Shown: positions 35,817 to 48,600 of the stretch, one piece after another
Layout of the letters: each line of letters begins with the position of its first letter
How positions within the stretch are numbered: the stretch's first letter is position 1
NCBI GenBank assembly: GCA_015680685.1
Contig: MNCI01030886.1
Location: forward strand, 250,651 to 314,650
Reading direction: 5' to 3'
Source of the DNA: Gnetum montanum
Taxonomy: Eukaryota; Streptophyta; Gnetopsida; Gnetales; Gnetaceae
DNA length: 64,000 nt
Translations under genes and position numbers: made by a program
Notes under the pieces: generated by a model
Databases searched by the model: none
Seen by the model: the letters and a program-made list of their open reading frames with translations, nothing else
What the model was told of the DNA's origin: nothing

Positions 35817-36054
35817 TTTTGCAATTTGGTTCATCAACGCCAATGAGATGTTTTTAGCCTTATCATATCCTTGGAAAGTGTTAACAATGCCAACCTTGGC
35901 TAATCTAGCATGGACCATCCATGATCCCAAGATAAAAGAATAGAAGATGAAAGCCTTAATAGAGGCATTTTGCATAAATAGCGTAGTAGCAATAGTTGAC
36001 TAGTTGCTTGAATCACCAAGGCAAAAGAAGCCTCCACCACCAAGAACAAATTAA
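35817..36054 (+). pseudogene. Accessory ORF of host element H, fragment 4 (C-terminus)
   Basis: The + frame reads FINANEMFLALSYPWKVL, LAWTIHDPKIKE and, after one TAG, KMKALIEAF. It ends KKPPPPRTN at a TAA (36052-36054). This corresponds closely to the end of the element-3 ORF (KANKMFL-LSWPWNVL, WMIHDPRTKEEK, KKP...PPLPRKT). The 3' LTR begins about 215 bp further on. The match shows that H and element 3 belong to the same non-autonomous family or captured the same ORF. Confidence 0.7.
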
Positions 36055-36270
36055 GGTATCTATCTTGAAAATTTTTATAATCATGCCATTTTTACAAAAG
36101 TCAATGTGTCTAGTTTTTGTTAATTTGTTATCAGTCAAAACCATTAGAATAATATTTGTATGCAGCACTCAAGTTAGTTAGTCAGTCAGTTAGGTGTTAC
36201 TTCTATAATTTAAGCAAACACTATTCTAATTTTGTTTAATTTAACAAGTTTTTAGTTAGTCGTAGGAATA
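36055..36270 (+). other. H element 3' UTR and purine tract
   Basis: This is AT-rich non-coding sequence with a short TTAGTTAGTCAGTCAGTTAGG microrepeat near 36170-36192. It ends GTCGTAGGAATA (36259-36270), a decayed version of the GTCGTGGGGGTA tract before the family's 3' LTRs. Confidence 0.5.
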
Positions 36271-37112
36271 CGATGAATAGTCTTTTAGTTGAGATTGTAT
36301 TAATGCATCTACATCAATGTAGCCCATGATGCGTTGATGCAGTTGTAATAAATGCCTATAAAAATGCATCACTTACCATATTTATGGCATTGGTTGTGGT
36401 AGTCACAATGAAGCTCTTATATTTTGTTTTTTTAAAGTCTTAATTATAATCAATGAGTGCTCATAGTGTGAATTTGGGTTAATTATATGGAATCTATTCA
36501 AGTGGTATTATACTTGAACACAATCCATAGCTGACAATAGGATCGAGATTAATTCACACTCATCACAACACTCTAACTTAGTTCAATCTTTTCTCACTTA
36601 CAATTTAATTTCATTGTTATTTGCTTTCATGCCCACTCAGTTGATAATTTACTTTCTAAACATACCTTAATTATAGTAGAAGAAGCATGATCAATTCCAT
36701 GCATAAACATATCATTGTTTGGTAATCTTGATGGTGTCATCATTTGGTATGTCTAGTAATGAGCAGTTAGTAACCTAGTAATGATCATGTGAGTTCAAGA
36801 TATGTATGATAGATTGGGAGTGGATGGTCATTACTTTAGAATTTACTTCCTTGCATCTTAGCTTAACTAGATATAATTCTATATTTTAATATTATTTTAT
36901 AATGACCAAACAACAACATTAATCATGTGTCTCAACTATACTTAACTATAGAAACTAAGGTCAACACAAGTATAGTTAGGAAGACAGTGACATGCCATAA
37001 ACACTTACCAATCTAGAAGCCTCTCTAATTTAATCAATGGATTATAATCAGGTCACTCACAACACTTGTGATTTTGTATCGTGGGATGTAGGGACTACAT
37101 TGTCACTCATCA
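36271..37112 (+). repeat. 3' LTR of host element H
   Basis: An 842-bp LTR starts CGATGAATAG, with the first T apparently changed to C, and ends TCACTCATCA. The TATA-like CCTATAAAAATGC lies near 36356-36368. It is preceded by the interleaved repeats GCATCTACATCAATGTAG and GATGCGTTGATGCA. It shares the family landmarks TTTGGTAATC, ACACTTAACTATAGAAAC-like GTGTCTCAACTATACTTAACTA, and GATTATAATCAGGTCAC. This is the oldest-looking LTR of the family here, consistent with H being the outermost element. Confidence 0.75.
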
Positions 37113-37233
37113 ACTGGCAAGGAACATATTTAATAGGTAATCTTTTTGCTGTGTATGAAACAAGTTGTGAGTTTGAATTGTACTTGGATATTATTAGTTT
37201 GGGGATGGGGGTGTTAAAGGTTAGGGGATGTGT

Positions 37234-37320
37234 TGGAACCTAAAACTTTATTGCCTACTATAATTGAATCCATAACTTGGAGCTTCCAAATCAAGAGTCT
37301 TACCACTAGGCTAATACTTA
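37234..37320 (-). mobile_element. SINE-like unit, minus copy
   Basis: Read on the minus strand: TATTAGCCTAGTGGTAAGAC gives a Pol III A-box-like TAGCCTAGTGG (37313-37303), followed after about 35 bp by a B-box-like GGATTCAATT (37273-37264). It ends near GGTTCC. The layout matches tRNA-derived SINEs of plants, and it is head to head with the next unit. Confidence 0.5.
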
Positions 37321-37332
37321 TTATTATGTTCT

Positions 37333-37485
37333 TAACAATGAGGTGTTAGCCTAATGGTACAAGTCTTGTCCTAGTCATCCTAGGTCATAGGTTAATTCTA
37401 CTAGGTAGCATTGAGTTGTAAACTTATATAAATCTTGGAGTGTACCTATGTTTTAATTATTTCATTCCAACACCCCAAAGTTTTA
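37333..37485 (+). mobile_element. SINE, plus copy
   Basis: CTTAACAATGAGGTGTTAGCCT leads into an A-box TAGCCTAATGG (37347-37357), with a B-box-like GTTAATTC at 37391-37398. The downstream body AAACTTATATAAATCTTGGAGTGTACCTATG is matched by the reverse complement of 43270-43390 in intron 4. Two copies at unrelated sites with promoter-like boxes support a mobile SINE family. The length is about 150 bp. Confidence 0.6.
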
Positions 37486-39059
37486 GGTCTAACAACCTAA
37501 TAAGGAGTTTATACTTTAATGACCTAGACATATGTCCAATTAGGCTTGGAATTTGATGCATAAATTATTTGTTTTTACTACTTTTGTGTGTGAAAGACAC
37601 TATGGAAAATACGAAAAAGGTCCAAAAAATGCATGAAGATATAGAAGTGAATCATTTATAGTTAATAAGAATCCTTAATAATTTTTTTTCCTATGAAAAA
37701 TGCATTTTCCAAAAATCTATGATACCTTTAAATAATTTGAAATTCCAAGCCCGTGTCCAATCACTATACAAAAGTATGCACATTGCTAACATTTCATTTC
37801 ATGAAATTTAATAAGCACAACCACGTAGTCTTTAACCATGGCTATGCTTATGTGCATTATTTGAATGATATTTTTTAAATTTTTTTAAATGTTATAAAGT
37901 TATATATATTTCAAGGAATCAATAAGCATCATTAATGACTTGAGCCTTTAGTCTCAATGGTTATGCATTTTAATGAATCAAGAAGAAACATCAATGGCTT
38001 AGCCTCTTTTTTTTGTAATGGTTAGCATTGTAGAATGTTGGCTTGTAATTTTAAGGTTAAAGTGTAAGTACCATGCATAATAGTAGTAGTTGGCACAGTC
38101 CATAATAAATTATTAAAAGCTATTGAAATTGAAACTGAAATTTTATTATGTTTGTAGACCCTTTGAAAGTTATGGTAGTGGAAACTTACATGATATGACT
38201 TTCGAAAACATCATTAAGAAAATTATTTTGTATTCTTTGTAAGTGGAAGACTTGGAAAAAATTAAATAAATTAGTAATTACAATATCCCATTTATGTTTA
38301 ACCATAATTGCAATATCCAACTTTTGTTTAATGTGTGATATCATTGTTGAAAAGTATAGTATTTTTCTTCCATGTTATTTTGATTATAAATTCAACATAT
38401 TCATTCTTTATCAATCTACCTACTTGTAAAGCTTTTAGCAACTGATACAACACTTTCTTGGAAACCAAGTTTTAAGGTGTTTGGGGTATTCAAGACGAAC
38501 CATTGCATGTTTCACCGACATCATGTTGATTGACCATACTTGCAATGGAGGATTGCCTATACTGGATCTCATAGTACCGTATTATAAAAGAAAGTAACTT
38601 CACATTTAGTGGTGACATTTCATCAACTCAGTGACAGATGTCGGTACATTGCACATCCCGTTAACAACTAAAAAATATTTACCTCCCCTGGTATAATCGA
38701 CCATAAATAGAAAGAGCCCATGCGACATAAGCTTCCTAATTTTATAAGGGTGTCCTAAAATCGATTTAAATAAACTGCATAACAATGAGGCCACGCACGC
38801 ACGTAGCGCATTGGCCATGGCAGGCAACGAGAAAACAAGAACCTTACAAAGGTAAAGGAAAATTAGAAAACAAGAAGAAAAGAAAGAAAATCAGAAAATG
38901 AAAACGCGAACAAACAAGGGAGGTTGTTAATGGAGGACTGTAATGAATCAGCATGATTGTGGATTGTGATAATGGAAGAAAGTGCCTGTGCCTGCTCATG
39001 GCATGCTCTCCGGCACCAGCACACGCTATGAAAACCAAAACTACACACAGGAATCTTAA
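37486..39059. other. AT-rich spacer upstream of the polymerase gene
   Basis: No gene, RNA or recognisable transposon was found. Short open frames here (38606-38827 minus, for example) have no domain signal. From about 38940 onward the composition becomes less AT-rich toward the gene. Confidence 0.5.
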
Positions 39060-39538
39060 ATGCATGCCTTCGTTTATTCTTCTCCTTTCTCTGGTTCTTC
39101 TTTCCTTCACAACTGTGATTTTCTCTCTTTTCTCTCGCACAAGTCTCTTGTTTTTTTACATTCTTCTTTATCTTCTGTCTGCGTCTGTAATTTTGTGTGT
39201 GTCTGTGTGTCTTGCTTGCTTCTGGCGTTGTGTTTTGCAGTAACGCGTGAAGTTGCTCCATCATCGTCATCATTTGCTGGCTGCGAGTGGGGAGTTTCTT
39301 TGCAAATCCGAGTGCTGTGCTTGAATAAGTTTGTGTGCGTCTTTTGCTGCTGCATTGCATTGCGTTGCATTTTCCTGCTTCTTTCAACGCATGCAGACGT
39401 TGTCTGTTGCAGAGCTTCCAGCGCCGGCCAAGTTTCTGCACGTATTGCAGATTTTCGTGCCGAATTTAGAGCGTGTTGCTGCTGCATTTCTCTGATATTG
39501 TTTACGATTCCATTGCTTTGAAGGAAAGAAACGGCGAA
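39060..39538 (+). promoter_or_regulatory. Probable promoter / 5' leader of the polymerase gene
   Basis: There is a strongly pyrimidine-rich stretch (39070-39175, many CTTTCTCT and TTCTTC units) of the kind found near plant transcription starts. After it comes a CpG-bearing, GC-richer segment (39240-39640) that stands out from the AT-rich surroundings. Overlapping ORFs of 100-190 codons on both strands here have no recognised domain and are likely by-products of that composition. The exact start site and any TATA box were not identified. Confidence 0.45.
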
Positions 39539-39630
39539 ATGCGGACGACGCAAGCGGCGGAGGAGTCTTCCCTGACGCCGCTGGGACACGTCACCGGCCT
39601 CGCTTCGGTATCGCCACTTGGCAAGAAATC
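39539..39630 (+). CDS. NRPE1: Candidate exon 1
   Basis: ATG at 39539 opens MRTTQAAEESSLTPLGHVTG and continues LASVSPLGKKS up to a strong donor GTAAGT at 39631. The GHVTGLA stretch fits the G-x-[IVL]-x-G-[IL] start of NRPD1/NRPE1 proteins. However, the exon ends in phase 2 while exon 2 begins in phase 0. Either exon 1 is a 5'-untranslated exon, a small exon is missed, or a weaker donor (GTATCG after TCG, 39607/39608) is used. Confidence 0.5.
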
Positions 39631-42600
39631 GTAAGTATCATAGAACGCATCGGCTGCTTGTTCCATTGCGAAGCCTTCGGACGTTAAACTCCTTGCATAT
39701 TATTTTGCGTTTTAAGTTTCTCTTGCATGGTGCTTTTTCCTTGTTTTTGCTTCTTTACTTACTGAAAGCTGTCTTTCCACAAATATACAATCTTAACAAA
39801 GCTATAACAAGTACGTAAGCATAGAGGTAAGCCGACATTGACATAAGTCGTCAGTATGGCTGAGCAATCATTTATCACCAAAGCACTCTCATCATTTTAT
39901 TTTTTCTAGAATGAAACTTTGCAATGAGGTCCTCAGCACCTTTATTCATGGCATATTCACGACCTGATTAATAAGCAGGCATAATATTTGGTTAGGTTTG
40001 AACTTAACATTGAGCTAAAAACTGGATCCAATAATATGCTGTTGTTATTCCATTTTGTCGATGCTTCACTCTGTGTAAGCGTTCCCAGAATTCAAGCAGT
40101 ATTATATAATAAACTCATGCTGCTAAAAATTGGAAAATGTAGATATAATATTTAAACTTCAGATAGTTGGGGAAGAAAAAAATTAATTAGACCATCAATT
40201 AATAATAATTAATTAGACAGTTTCTTTGAAATATTCTTCTTCCATTAATATTTTGTTTACACTAACACCTTACCAAGAGCAAACTTAGCTTTTCTGGTTG
40301 TAGATTCTCCTTGGAGAGCACGTTTTAATGTTTTAGCTTTTTGATCTGATTTGCTTATAGCAGGTAGATTTCTTATTCACTTAAAACTGTTTTTTTTTCA
40401 GTATTCTACATAGGAATGCTATTCTTAAGCTTAATGCTCTAACCGTTAGGCTGAGGTTCACTCACAGGTATCACTGTATAAATGGCTCGTGTTAGAAAAA
40501 CTGGGTAGATGATCTTCCGCATGAACCATGAAAACACACAATGAGATATCCATGATCTTTTAGTGGGTTAATTGTTACAGTTTTGAAATTAAGGATTTTA
40601 TTAACATCCTAAAAGGTATTCATTCAACTGTAGCTAGGTAGTGTCATCCTCTTGCTATTGTTTCCTGAGCTCTTTAACACTGCTTCCAGCTGTGCCTTTT
40701 CTAAATTCTCCTCATAATTGTATCTTTATAGTCAACCATATACACAATGTGATCTTACACATCAATATGTCTTCATTGAATTTCCATGTAGGGTTTGGCT
40801 CAATTTTAAAGCTGGAGTGTGAGCTTTGAGTTGAATAAGATAAATTCTCCTCTATTTGTGAGGTTCTAAACCCCACAAATTCCGCGTAAACATATTATGT
40901 ATAGTAACAATTTAAGAAAATCAAAATTGCAAATTAGTATTTAGTATAGAGTTGCTTTTCATTCTTGAAGGAGGAAATTCATATAAAGTTGAACTCATGT
41001 TTTCATTTTGCAAATTAATCAAAATGCAGGGTTTAGGTTGCTTTTCGGTAGAAAGTGTCCTTGGCTTTGCCTCAATCGATTTGTCAAGGATGGCTAGATG
41101 AGACAATAGTTTCAATTCTTGAAGCATATCACTAGTTGGGCATGTTGACAAAGTTTCTTAATACTTAATGCATTTTAGTATATCTGCCAATGCCTGATGT
41201 TCTTTATTATTTATATGTATGCTGAATCGTAGCACAAATCTGTATCAGCTCTATGTTTGATATTATTAAGTCTTGTTTACCCGCCGCTGTGGCTAAATAG
41301 TTTTAATTTATAAGTTTCAGGAATTTAAAAACATTGAGTGCAATTGTCACCTATATCAATAAAGTTTGAATTCAATAAATCTTTACAACTTGCTTTGTAT
41401 TAACTCTGAGTGCAGATGACAGCTTCAGGTTCCCGGGTCATTGAAAAGACAAGTGATTTGTCAGGTCCTGCTCTTGGGCTTCCAACAGAATCAAGACGTT
41501 GTTGTTCTTGTGGGACTCAGAAGCTTGATGAATGTGAAGGTATAGTAACAATGGTTTAATTATTCTACCATTGTTGTTATCTTGGATGCTATTTGTATGC
41601 TATTTTTTTTTCAAATAATCATTACATTATGGTCCTGGACATAGCCTTTCTTGCCTTATCTATTTGAATTAGTATGACTAATTAAAATAGGCCAGTAATT
41701 TCATGATGGCTTTTATCGTCAGCTGTCTACTTAATACCAACCTAAATGGACTTGAACCTTCAACGTAATGTGTTCCAAATATTAAGTTAAAATTCACAGA
41801 CAAAAATAATATATTACTGACAATAAACTTTTTTAATCAAATGTCTGCAATTTTCAAGCAATAAGAATATCTTGTTAGTATACCTGAAAATGTTATCTAT
41901 AGTATTTCTTTATAATTATAATGTTCGAGTTTATTGTAGATTGAATTAACTGTTGTTTTCACAGGCCATTTTGGGCATTTTATCCTACCGATTCCAGTAT
42001 ACCATCCTCGTCATATGCAGTTACTTGCTCGAATCTTGAAAAGCATATGCTTAAACTGCTTCCAGCTGAAGAAGAAAAAGGTTGGAGTACGTGACTCTCA
42101 CATATTGAACTCTATTATTTTCTTTTAAAAAGATTCCACTGTTCTTAATAGGATTTTTTTTTCTGGATTCCATATTGAACTCTATACTCTTCTCTATGTC
42201 AGTGACTTGGTTTGAAACATTTTTGTTGATGTTTTGATGCCAGTTGTAATGGATACTTTCTTTTGTCTTGGTGTTTTGTTTCAGAATGCGCTTCTCTATT
42301 GAACATGTTTTTTCAATAAATGTTCTTGGATTTATTAATGTGAATTAATAAATCAAGAACTATGCTGTGTCTGTTGTCGTTCTGTGTTCAGAATAAGTAT
42401 ATGTGCTAAAGCATACCAACTTTTTTGCTACAGAAAGTAAGTTTGGTTGAAGAAGTCCGTAAGAGGAGTGTGTCTGAAGTTTCTGCAAATGGCAAGGGCA
42501 AGGAGATTTGTAGAGCCATTAACGATAAGGTTTCTTCTTCGGAGAATGAAGTGATTAAATTTTAGAATATTGACTAACATTGTTATACTTGGGTAATCGA

Positions 42601-45600
42601 GACCTCACATATTTCCTCTAAACCAAAATCCTCTTGTTAATTCTATTTACTGAAGGACATGCACATGTTTTGGATGAAAAGTTTTTTATTGTTTTATAAT
42701 TGAAAAAAAAAAAAAACCAAAAGTTAAACCACTGAAAGCATACCAAACGATAGAAAATTTTTCAGGCTATAATGACTGGAAGAATGAAAGATAACTTTAT
42801 AGTATTTTACATTAAGACACTAGCATAGGATTTCACAGGTTATGCTAAAACAAAATAAAAATAGAATATTATAATATTTTGTATATGAGAAGTTACAAAT
42901 ATGTTAGTAGTTGAGAGATGAAGTTACACATATTATGTCATACTGATATTCTTATACAGTTATTATTTTTTGTCTGCTTAATTGTTTTTTCTACTTTTAT
43001 TTTGTACTATCTATAATTTGCAATCAAGAAATTTTTCATGTTTTATCTTGCATATTGCTGATTTGTTCCAAAGATGTTTACCTATACTTTTGTTGACTTT
43101 TTCAAGTGGCCAACAAAGTTTTTTGCTGACCTTTTAATCTTTGCCATGAGTCCAACTAAGAAACTAGTTATAAAAAACTCATATGGTACATGCAAAATCA
43201 AGCTAGCCACCAAATTTGAGGGAGATCAGATAACTTTGAATTTTGGGTATTGGAACCCAAAATAAGTGAAACATAGGTACACCCCAAGATTTATAAAAGT
43301 TTATAACTTAGTGCTACCTAGTAGAATCAAACCTATGACCTAGGGTTACCAAGACAAAACCCATACCACTAGGCTAACACCTCATTGTTAGATAATTATG
43401 AATTTTGATAATGTATAGCTGCAAAGTGACAGGCAATATCTAACAACTAGTAGCTATGCTGACACAACAACAAATGATAGTAGAATGGGTTAAAGAGTAG
43501 AAAACAATGAGCAAAACTTTGAACACTGAATCAAATCAAGAAACCATATGTAATATGATTGCAAAGCAGGAAACAATGGTTGTAGCAATTCCTCAATGTT
43601 TTGAAGCTTTATGTGATTTAGTAAAGGAACAAGAAAAAAAGAAAAGAGCTGAAAATCTTTGATTTGCTGGGGTACTAGAAAGTCCAAATGAAAAAGATAA
43701 TTTGTTTATGATATCATATAAAAAACAATGCATCTTTGCATCTTGCTTGATACAATCTTGGATGCTCATTGCATAGGATTCAAAGGTGATAAACCATGTC
43801 ACATTAAAAAATTTGGATAAATGGAGATCTCATGAAAGAAGAGTTTGCAAAGAAGACAAAATAATGGAAAAAAAGAAAAAGTGACATGGGGAGAGGGTGA
43901 GGTAGCTTTTCTGAATGTAGAGTATATTATAATAATTAAAGATAGAGCATTTTCAAAAAATGCCAAAACACTTTGCATTGTGGATTTTTGAATATAGATG
44001 ATGGCATTGCCACTAAAATGATTGCACCACATACTTTTGGGTTTTTAAAGAAGTTTGATGTTTTTGTAGTAGTTGAAACTGGGGAAGAAGAAGATTTTGA
44101 AAGTTTTGATTTGCTTGGTATTAGTAGATTAAAGGTAGCAAGTGTTAGATCTCATAAATGAGGAAGACCATCAGGAGGATTATTTTGTATTTTCTAAAAA
44201 AAAGGGACTTCATAAGGTGCAACATGTTATACAAAGCTAAGTGTATCAAAAAAAGTACCCTTTTCAATATTCAAGATAAGATATAGAAAAATTTAAATTA
44301 AAAGTTTAAGTTTATATATGTGGTAACTTCAATGCACGAATTGGTTCGAAGTAGATTGATATTCTAGAGTGGCAGAATGATCAAGGATGGCTAGATATGC
44401 AAGATTATAGTCAAATTAGAATTGGATGGAAAAGAACATAAGAGGTTGAGAAAGCACATGTTAGAACAGGGACAAGGCTTTGATCTTATCATTTTAAATG
44501 GGATTCAAAAATTTCTATCAAGCTTGGGTTTAGTTTTGAAAGAGAAGGAAGATGTTTATGTATTGAGTTACTGCTAACCACTCAACATGCACCAAGAATC
44601 ATCAACTTTCAGGTTGGTGGTAAATTAATAGAATTTCCACACCATTTTTTACAATTCTCCATTAAAGGAATGCATTCTAACTATATGCAATGCCAGAAAA
44701 TAGAGGACGTTTTACAACTATAGATACAGAATCTTTGCAGCAAGAGGTACAAAATTTGTTGAAAATAAAGAAGTTTGAAGATTGTTAGAAGACATTGCTA
44801 GAGGCAGCAAAAAATATTGCTATGCAAATAGGTGTACGGTAAGAAGAAGTGGTTTGATGAGAAATGTCTGTAAGCAAGGTTAGCTATCAAAAATTCTTGT
44901 AATAAAAAAGCTTTGAATAAGAACTACATGAAATAGTTTCATGAGGAAAAAAGAGAATTTCTAAAAGACCACAAAAAAAAAAATATGGTACAAATGATCA
45001 AGCAAGATCCACAAAATTTTTGGAAAGTTTTTAAAAATAAAGTTTCTCTCAGCAATGATATTCCAATTGCATAGATAAAAGGGTTTTACAAAAAATTTAT
45101 TTCATTATAAGACAAATACTGTAACTAGTTGCATGCTCCTAAATATTTTACAACTTACGTATGATGAAGTAGTAGAGGGAATTGAGAAATTAACTTCTGG
45201 AAAACTAGTGCTTGTAGAAGGATTTTATGCTAAATGATTAAAATAAGTTAGAAAGTTAGCCTAGAGAGAGAATTGGAAAATGCTTAATGAAGAACTTCAA
45301 AATGATTTTACTAGACAGTGGATGACTAGTAGAGTTGTTATGCTTCTTGAAAAAGGAAAGAAATCAAATTTAAATAATCATAGATTGATAATGATCAGTA
45401 ACTTGTTTGCAAAATTGTTAGGTATGATTTTGGAGTAAAAATTAAGATATTGGAAAGAAGGAAATAATTTAAATGTTGTTTCATAAGCATGATTCAGGAA
45501 AAAACATTTTACACTAGATCTTTTTGTTGCTCTTAGATATTGCATTGAACAAGGGAAAACAAGGTAAACCATTTCTTTGCTTTGTGGATTTTACTAAAGC

Positions 45601-48600
45601 TTTTGACTCTATTGTGAGAGAACAATTATGGAACAGAGTTATCAAACTTAAAGTTGACTTTGATTTTCTCAATGCCATACAAAGTTTATTCAGAGATAAT
45701 TTTTCCATTAAAAGAGGAAGAAACTACACATTCTTGTTAGTTTTATAGTAATATAGGAGTAAAGCAAGGCTGTCATCTTTCACCAACTTTGTTCAGCATT
45801 TTTATTGATGAGCTAGAAGAGAAGGTTAAAGAGGTACTTGCAAATCATGCTATTAATGGATCAATCATGGATATGACTTTTAATCTTTATTGATGATGTA
45901 GCACTAATAGCAAATTTAGAAATAGGGTTAAATACGATGTGGAATCAATTACAAAAATTTTTGTATGTACACAAATGAAGGTGAATGTTAAAAAATTAGA
46001 AGTGCTAATTTGTGGAACTAACAAGAGAGATAAAACTTTCTAGCTAAATAATAAAAGATTAGAGATTGTGAATACTTATAGATATTTAGGAGTAGAATGA
46101 TTTCAAAACTATAAGTGGAAGCATTGTATATCACAACAAGTTATAAATGGATAGAAGGCTTTCAATACAACCAAGAACAAATGTAACAATCACAATATTT
46201 GGACTTGGACAATTCAAAAATATCTTTTTCAAACAATTGTATAAACTATAGCACATTAGGGATGTGTGATCAAGAAACTTGAAAAGAGATTGAGAAACTT
46301 TAAAAACAGTTTTTGTTGGTTGAACTCAAGCTGAAAACTCAATTCCTATATGCCATACATTTGTTAGAAGTTAATTTGTTGCCAATGGAAGCTTAAGTAA
46401 GGTATCAGTTTTTAACATTTTACTTAAGAAATAAAAATAGCAATAAGATCTCAAGAGAGAGCATCTGAAAATCTCAACAATAGAGATGGTTCAATGAAGG
46501 ACAACTGTGGCAACAAAAATGGGGTACTGATAATATTGATGGAATAATAAATTCAGAAAAAGCTTGGAAACTTGTTACAAGGAAAGGTTTAGAGAAATGG
46601 CAAAATAAGGTACAAACTAGAAAAAAAGCTTTAATTTTCCCAGCAAATTATTAGAGGTGGCAGCATGAGTGAATATAATATCTACATGCAACAATTCCAA
46701 TATTCATGAGAGCACTCATTAGCAAAGTAAGAATGGGTTCACACCATCTTCGAGTTGAAACTAGAAGATGGAACAATGAGCAACATAAAGATAGAATATG
46801 TTGATCATATTTCCTAGGGTTAGTAAAAAATGAAGAACATGTATTAGTAGAAGATGGAACAATGAGCAACATAAAGATAGAATATGTTGATCATATTTCC
46901 TAGGGTTAGTAAAAAATGAAGAACATGTATTAGTAGAATATTGCGGAACAGATTTCTTCAGAAGAAAATGGAAAATCTTTGGTCAATCTTTATATGAGCT
47001 ATTCAAGCTACTGGTATTTATTTTAGGAAATTATATAGAAAGCGTGTTCAAGCTACATGAATATTGGACATATCTATTGTAGTTAGGATTTATTGCTCCT
47101 AATGTATTTTGCACAAGTTCATTTATTTGATAGATCCTTTGGATTTACATAGACATAATAAAATATCAATATCAATTAATATTTTTATCAAAATGTCAGA
47201 AATAATTTTAAAATATTATTCTAAAATAGATTTATTATCAAATATAGTCTGAAGTGAGACAATCAGCATAGTTATGTTTTTGTAAGTTTTAGTTTTAGAG
47301 TTCATGTCTTGGTACAAGCTGGGTAGTAGTGTACTAGTGTTTGTTTCTTTAAAACATATACAGGATTTGTTTATGTTGAGAAGAGTCCAGAGTATTTGTG
47401 TTTCAAAAATTAAAATATATTTGTAATGGGCAGATGGACCATTCTAAAGCTAAAGAGGGTTTCCTTGTTCAAGCCTTAGTGAAGTCTATGCAAAACATGT
47501 AGACGCACAATTGAGTAAACAAAATGGTCTGATGGCTTGACAATATATCATGTTTGCCTAATTTTTTTTTTTGATAACGTCAGTTTGAGGAAATTGAATG
47601 CTAGAGTTTGCATGAATATTGCTTGGATTTCGCCTGAAATTTTAGCTTGAGTTTATTGAAATTTTTAATGGTTGAATTCCCTGAAGCAATAGCAGACAAA
47701 ATTGTTCAAAATTTACCATTTCGCTAAGAAAAATCCATGAAATCACCAGAAAAGATCCCAAAACCTAACAGTATTAAAGTTTACTGCTTTCATTCAACAA
47801 AATATATATTATTTTTTGAATTTTAAATATTACAATTTTAAGAAATTACTAATAAGTAGCAACTTTGTGTTTCACATCAACTTGTCATTGTATTACTTAT
47901 CTTCCATGGTATATGTGCTTCTAAAACAAGGCCAAGTCATAAATTTTAATATCACTATATGACAACTTAACATAGGATATGAAGTATTAAGGTCCCATGT
48001 ACAGTAACTTAATAATTTAATTTTTGACAACCAATAAGTTGCAAGTTTGTGCTTTGTTTGTGGCATCTTTCCTGTCTGTGTGTCCTGGGATCACATATGA
48101 TTAGTGTAGTGCAAGGTTCAGCGTTATCAACGCCTTCATTATTAAATGTAATATTAGTTTTTCTATAATTTAAGCTTTCATGTTATCCATACATAAGGTC
48201 ATCTGTTTTAATGGACGTTACATGCTTCTGCATCTACAAAGTGAATTACAAAAATACTAGACATTTTTCTCGTTTTAAGAGTCCAGATATTTCTTTACCT
48301 TGCATTACTTATAGGTATAAAAACGTTTATTAGATGCTAGTCAATGTTTAATTTAGTGCTTTAATTTGTAGTCATCAGGTTTAATACTTTATAGTTGGCC
48401 TGAAATATAAGGAATCTAGTTGATACTTAGATGTTGAATTGTCTGCTTAAAAATTGCAAACCATTATTTCATTGTTTGATAGGATCCCTTGTTGAGTTCT
48501 CTGATTCCAAAATTATCTGTTAAGAATTTTAACTCCCTCAGGAAAAAATTAAGCTGTGGCCAAAAGTCAAAGAATATCAGATTTATCAAGGTATTGCCAA

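Noticed and set aside
39060-39589. Overlapping ORFs of 96-192 codons on both strands in the gene's leader
   Set aside because: They overlap each other in several frames in a pyrimidine-rich, GC-elevated segment, have Ser/Cys/Phe- or Arg/Lys-rich low-complexity translations and show no domain. They are best seen as composition by-products.
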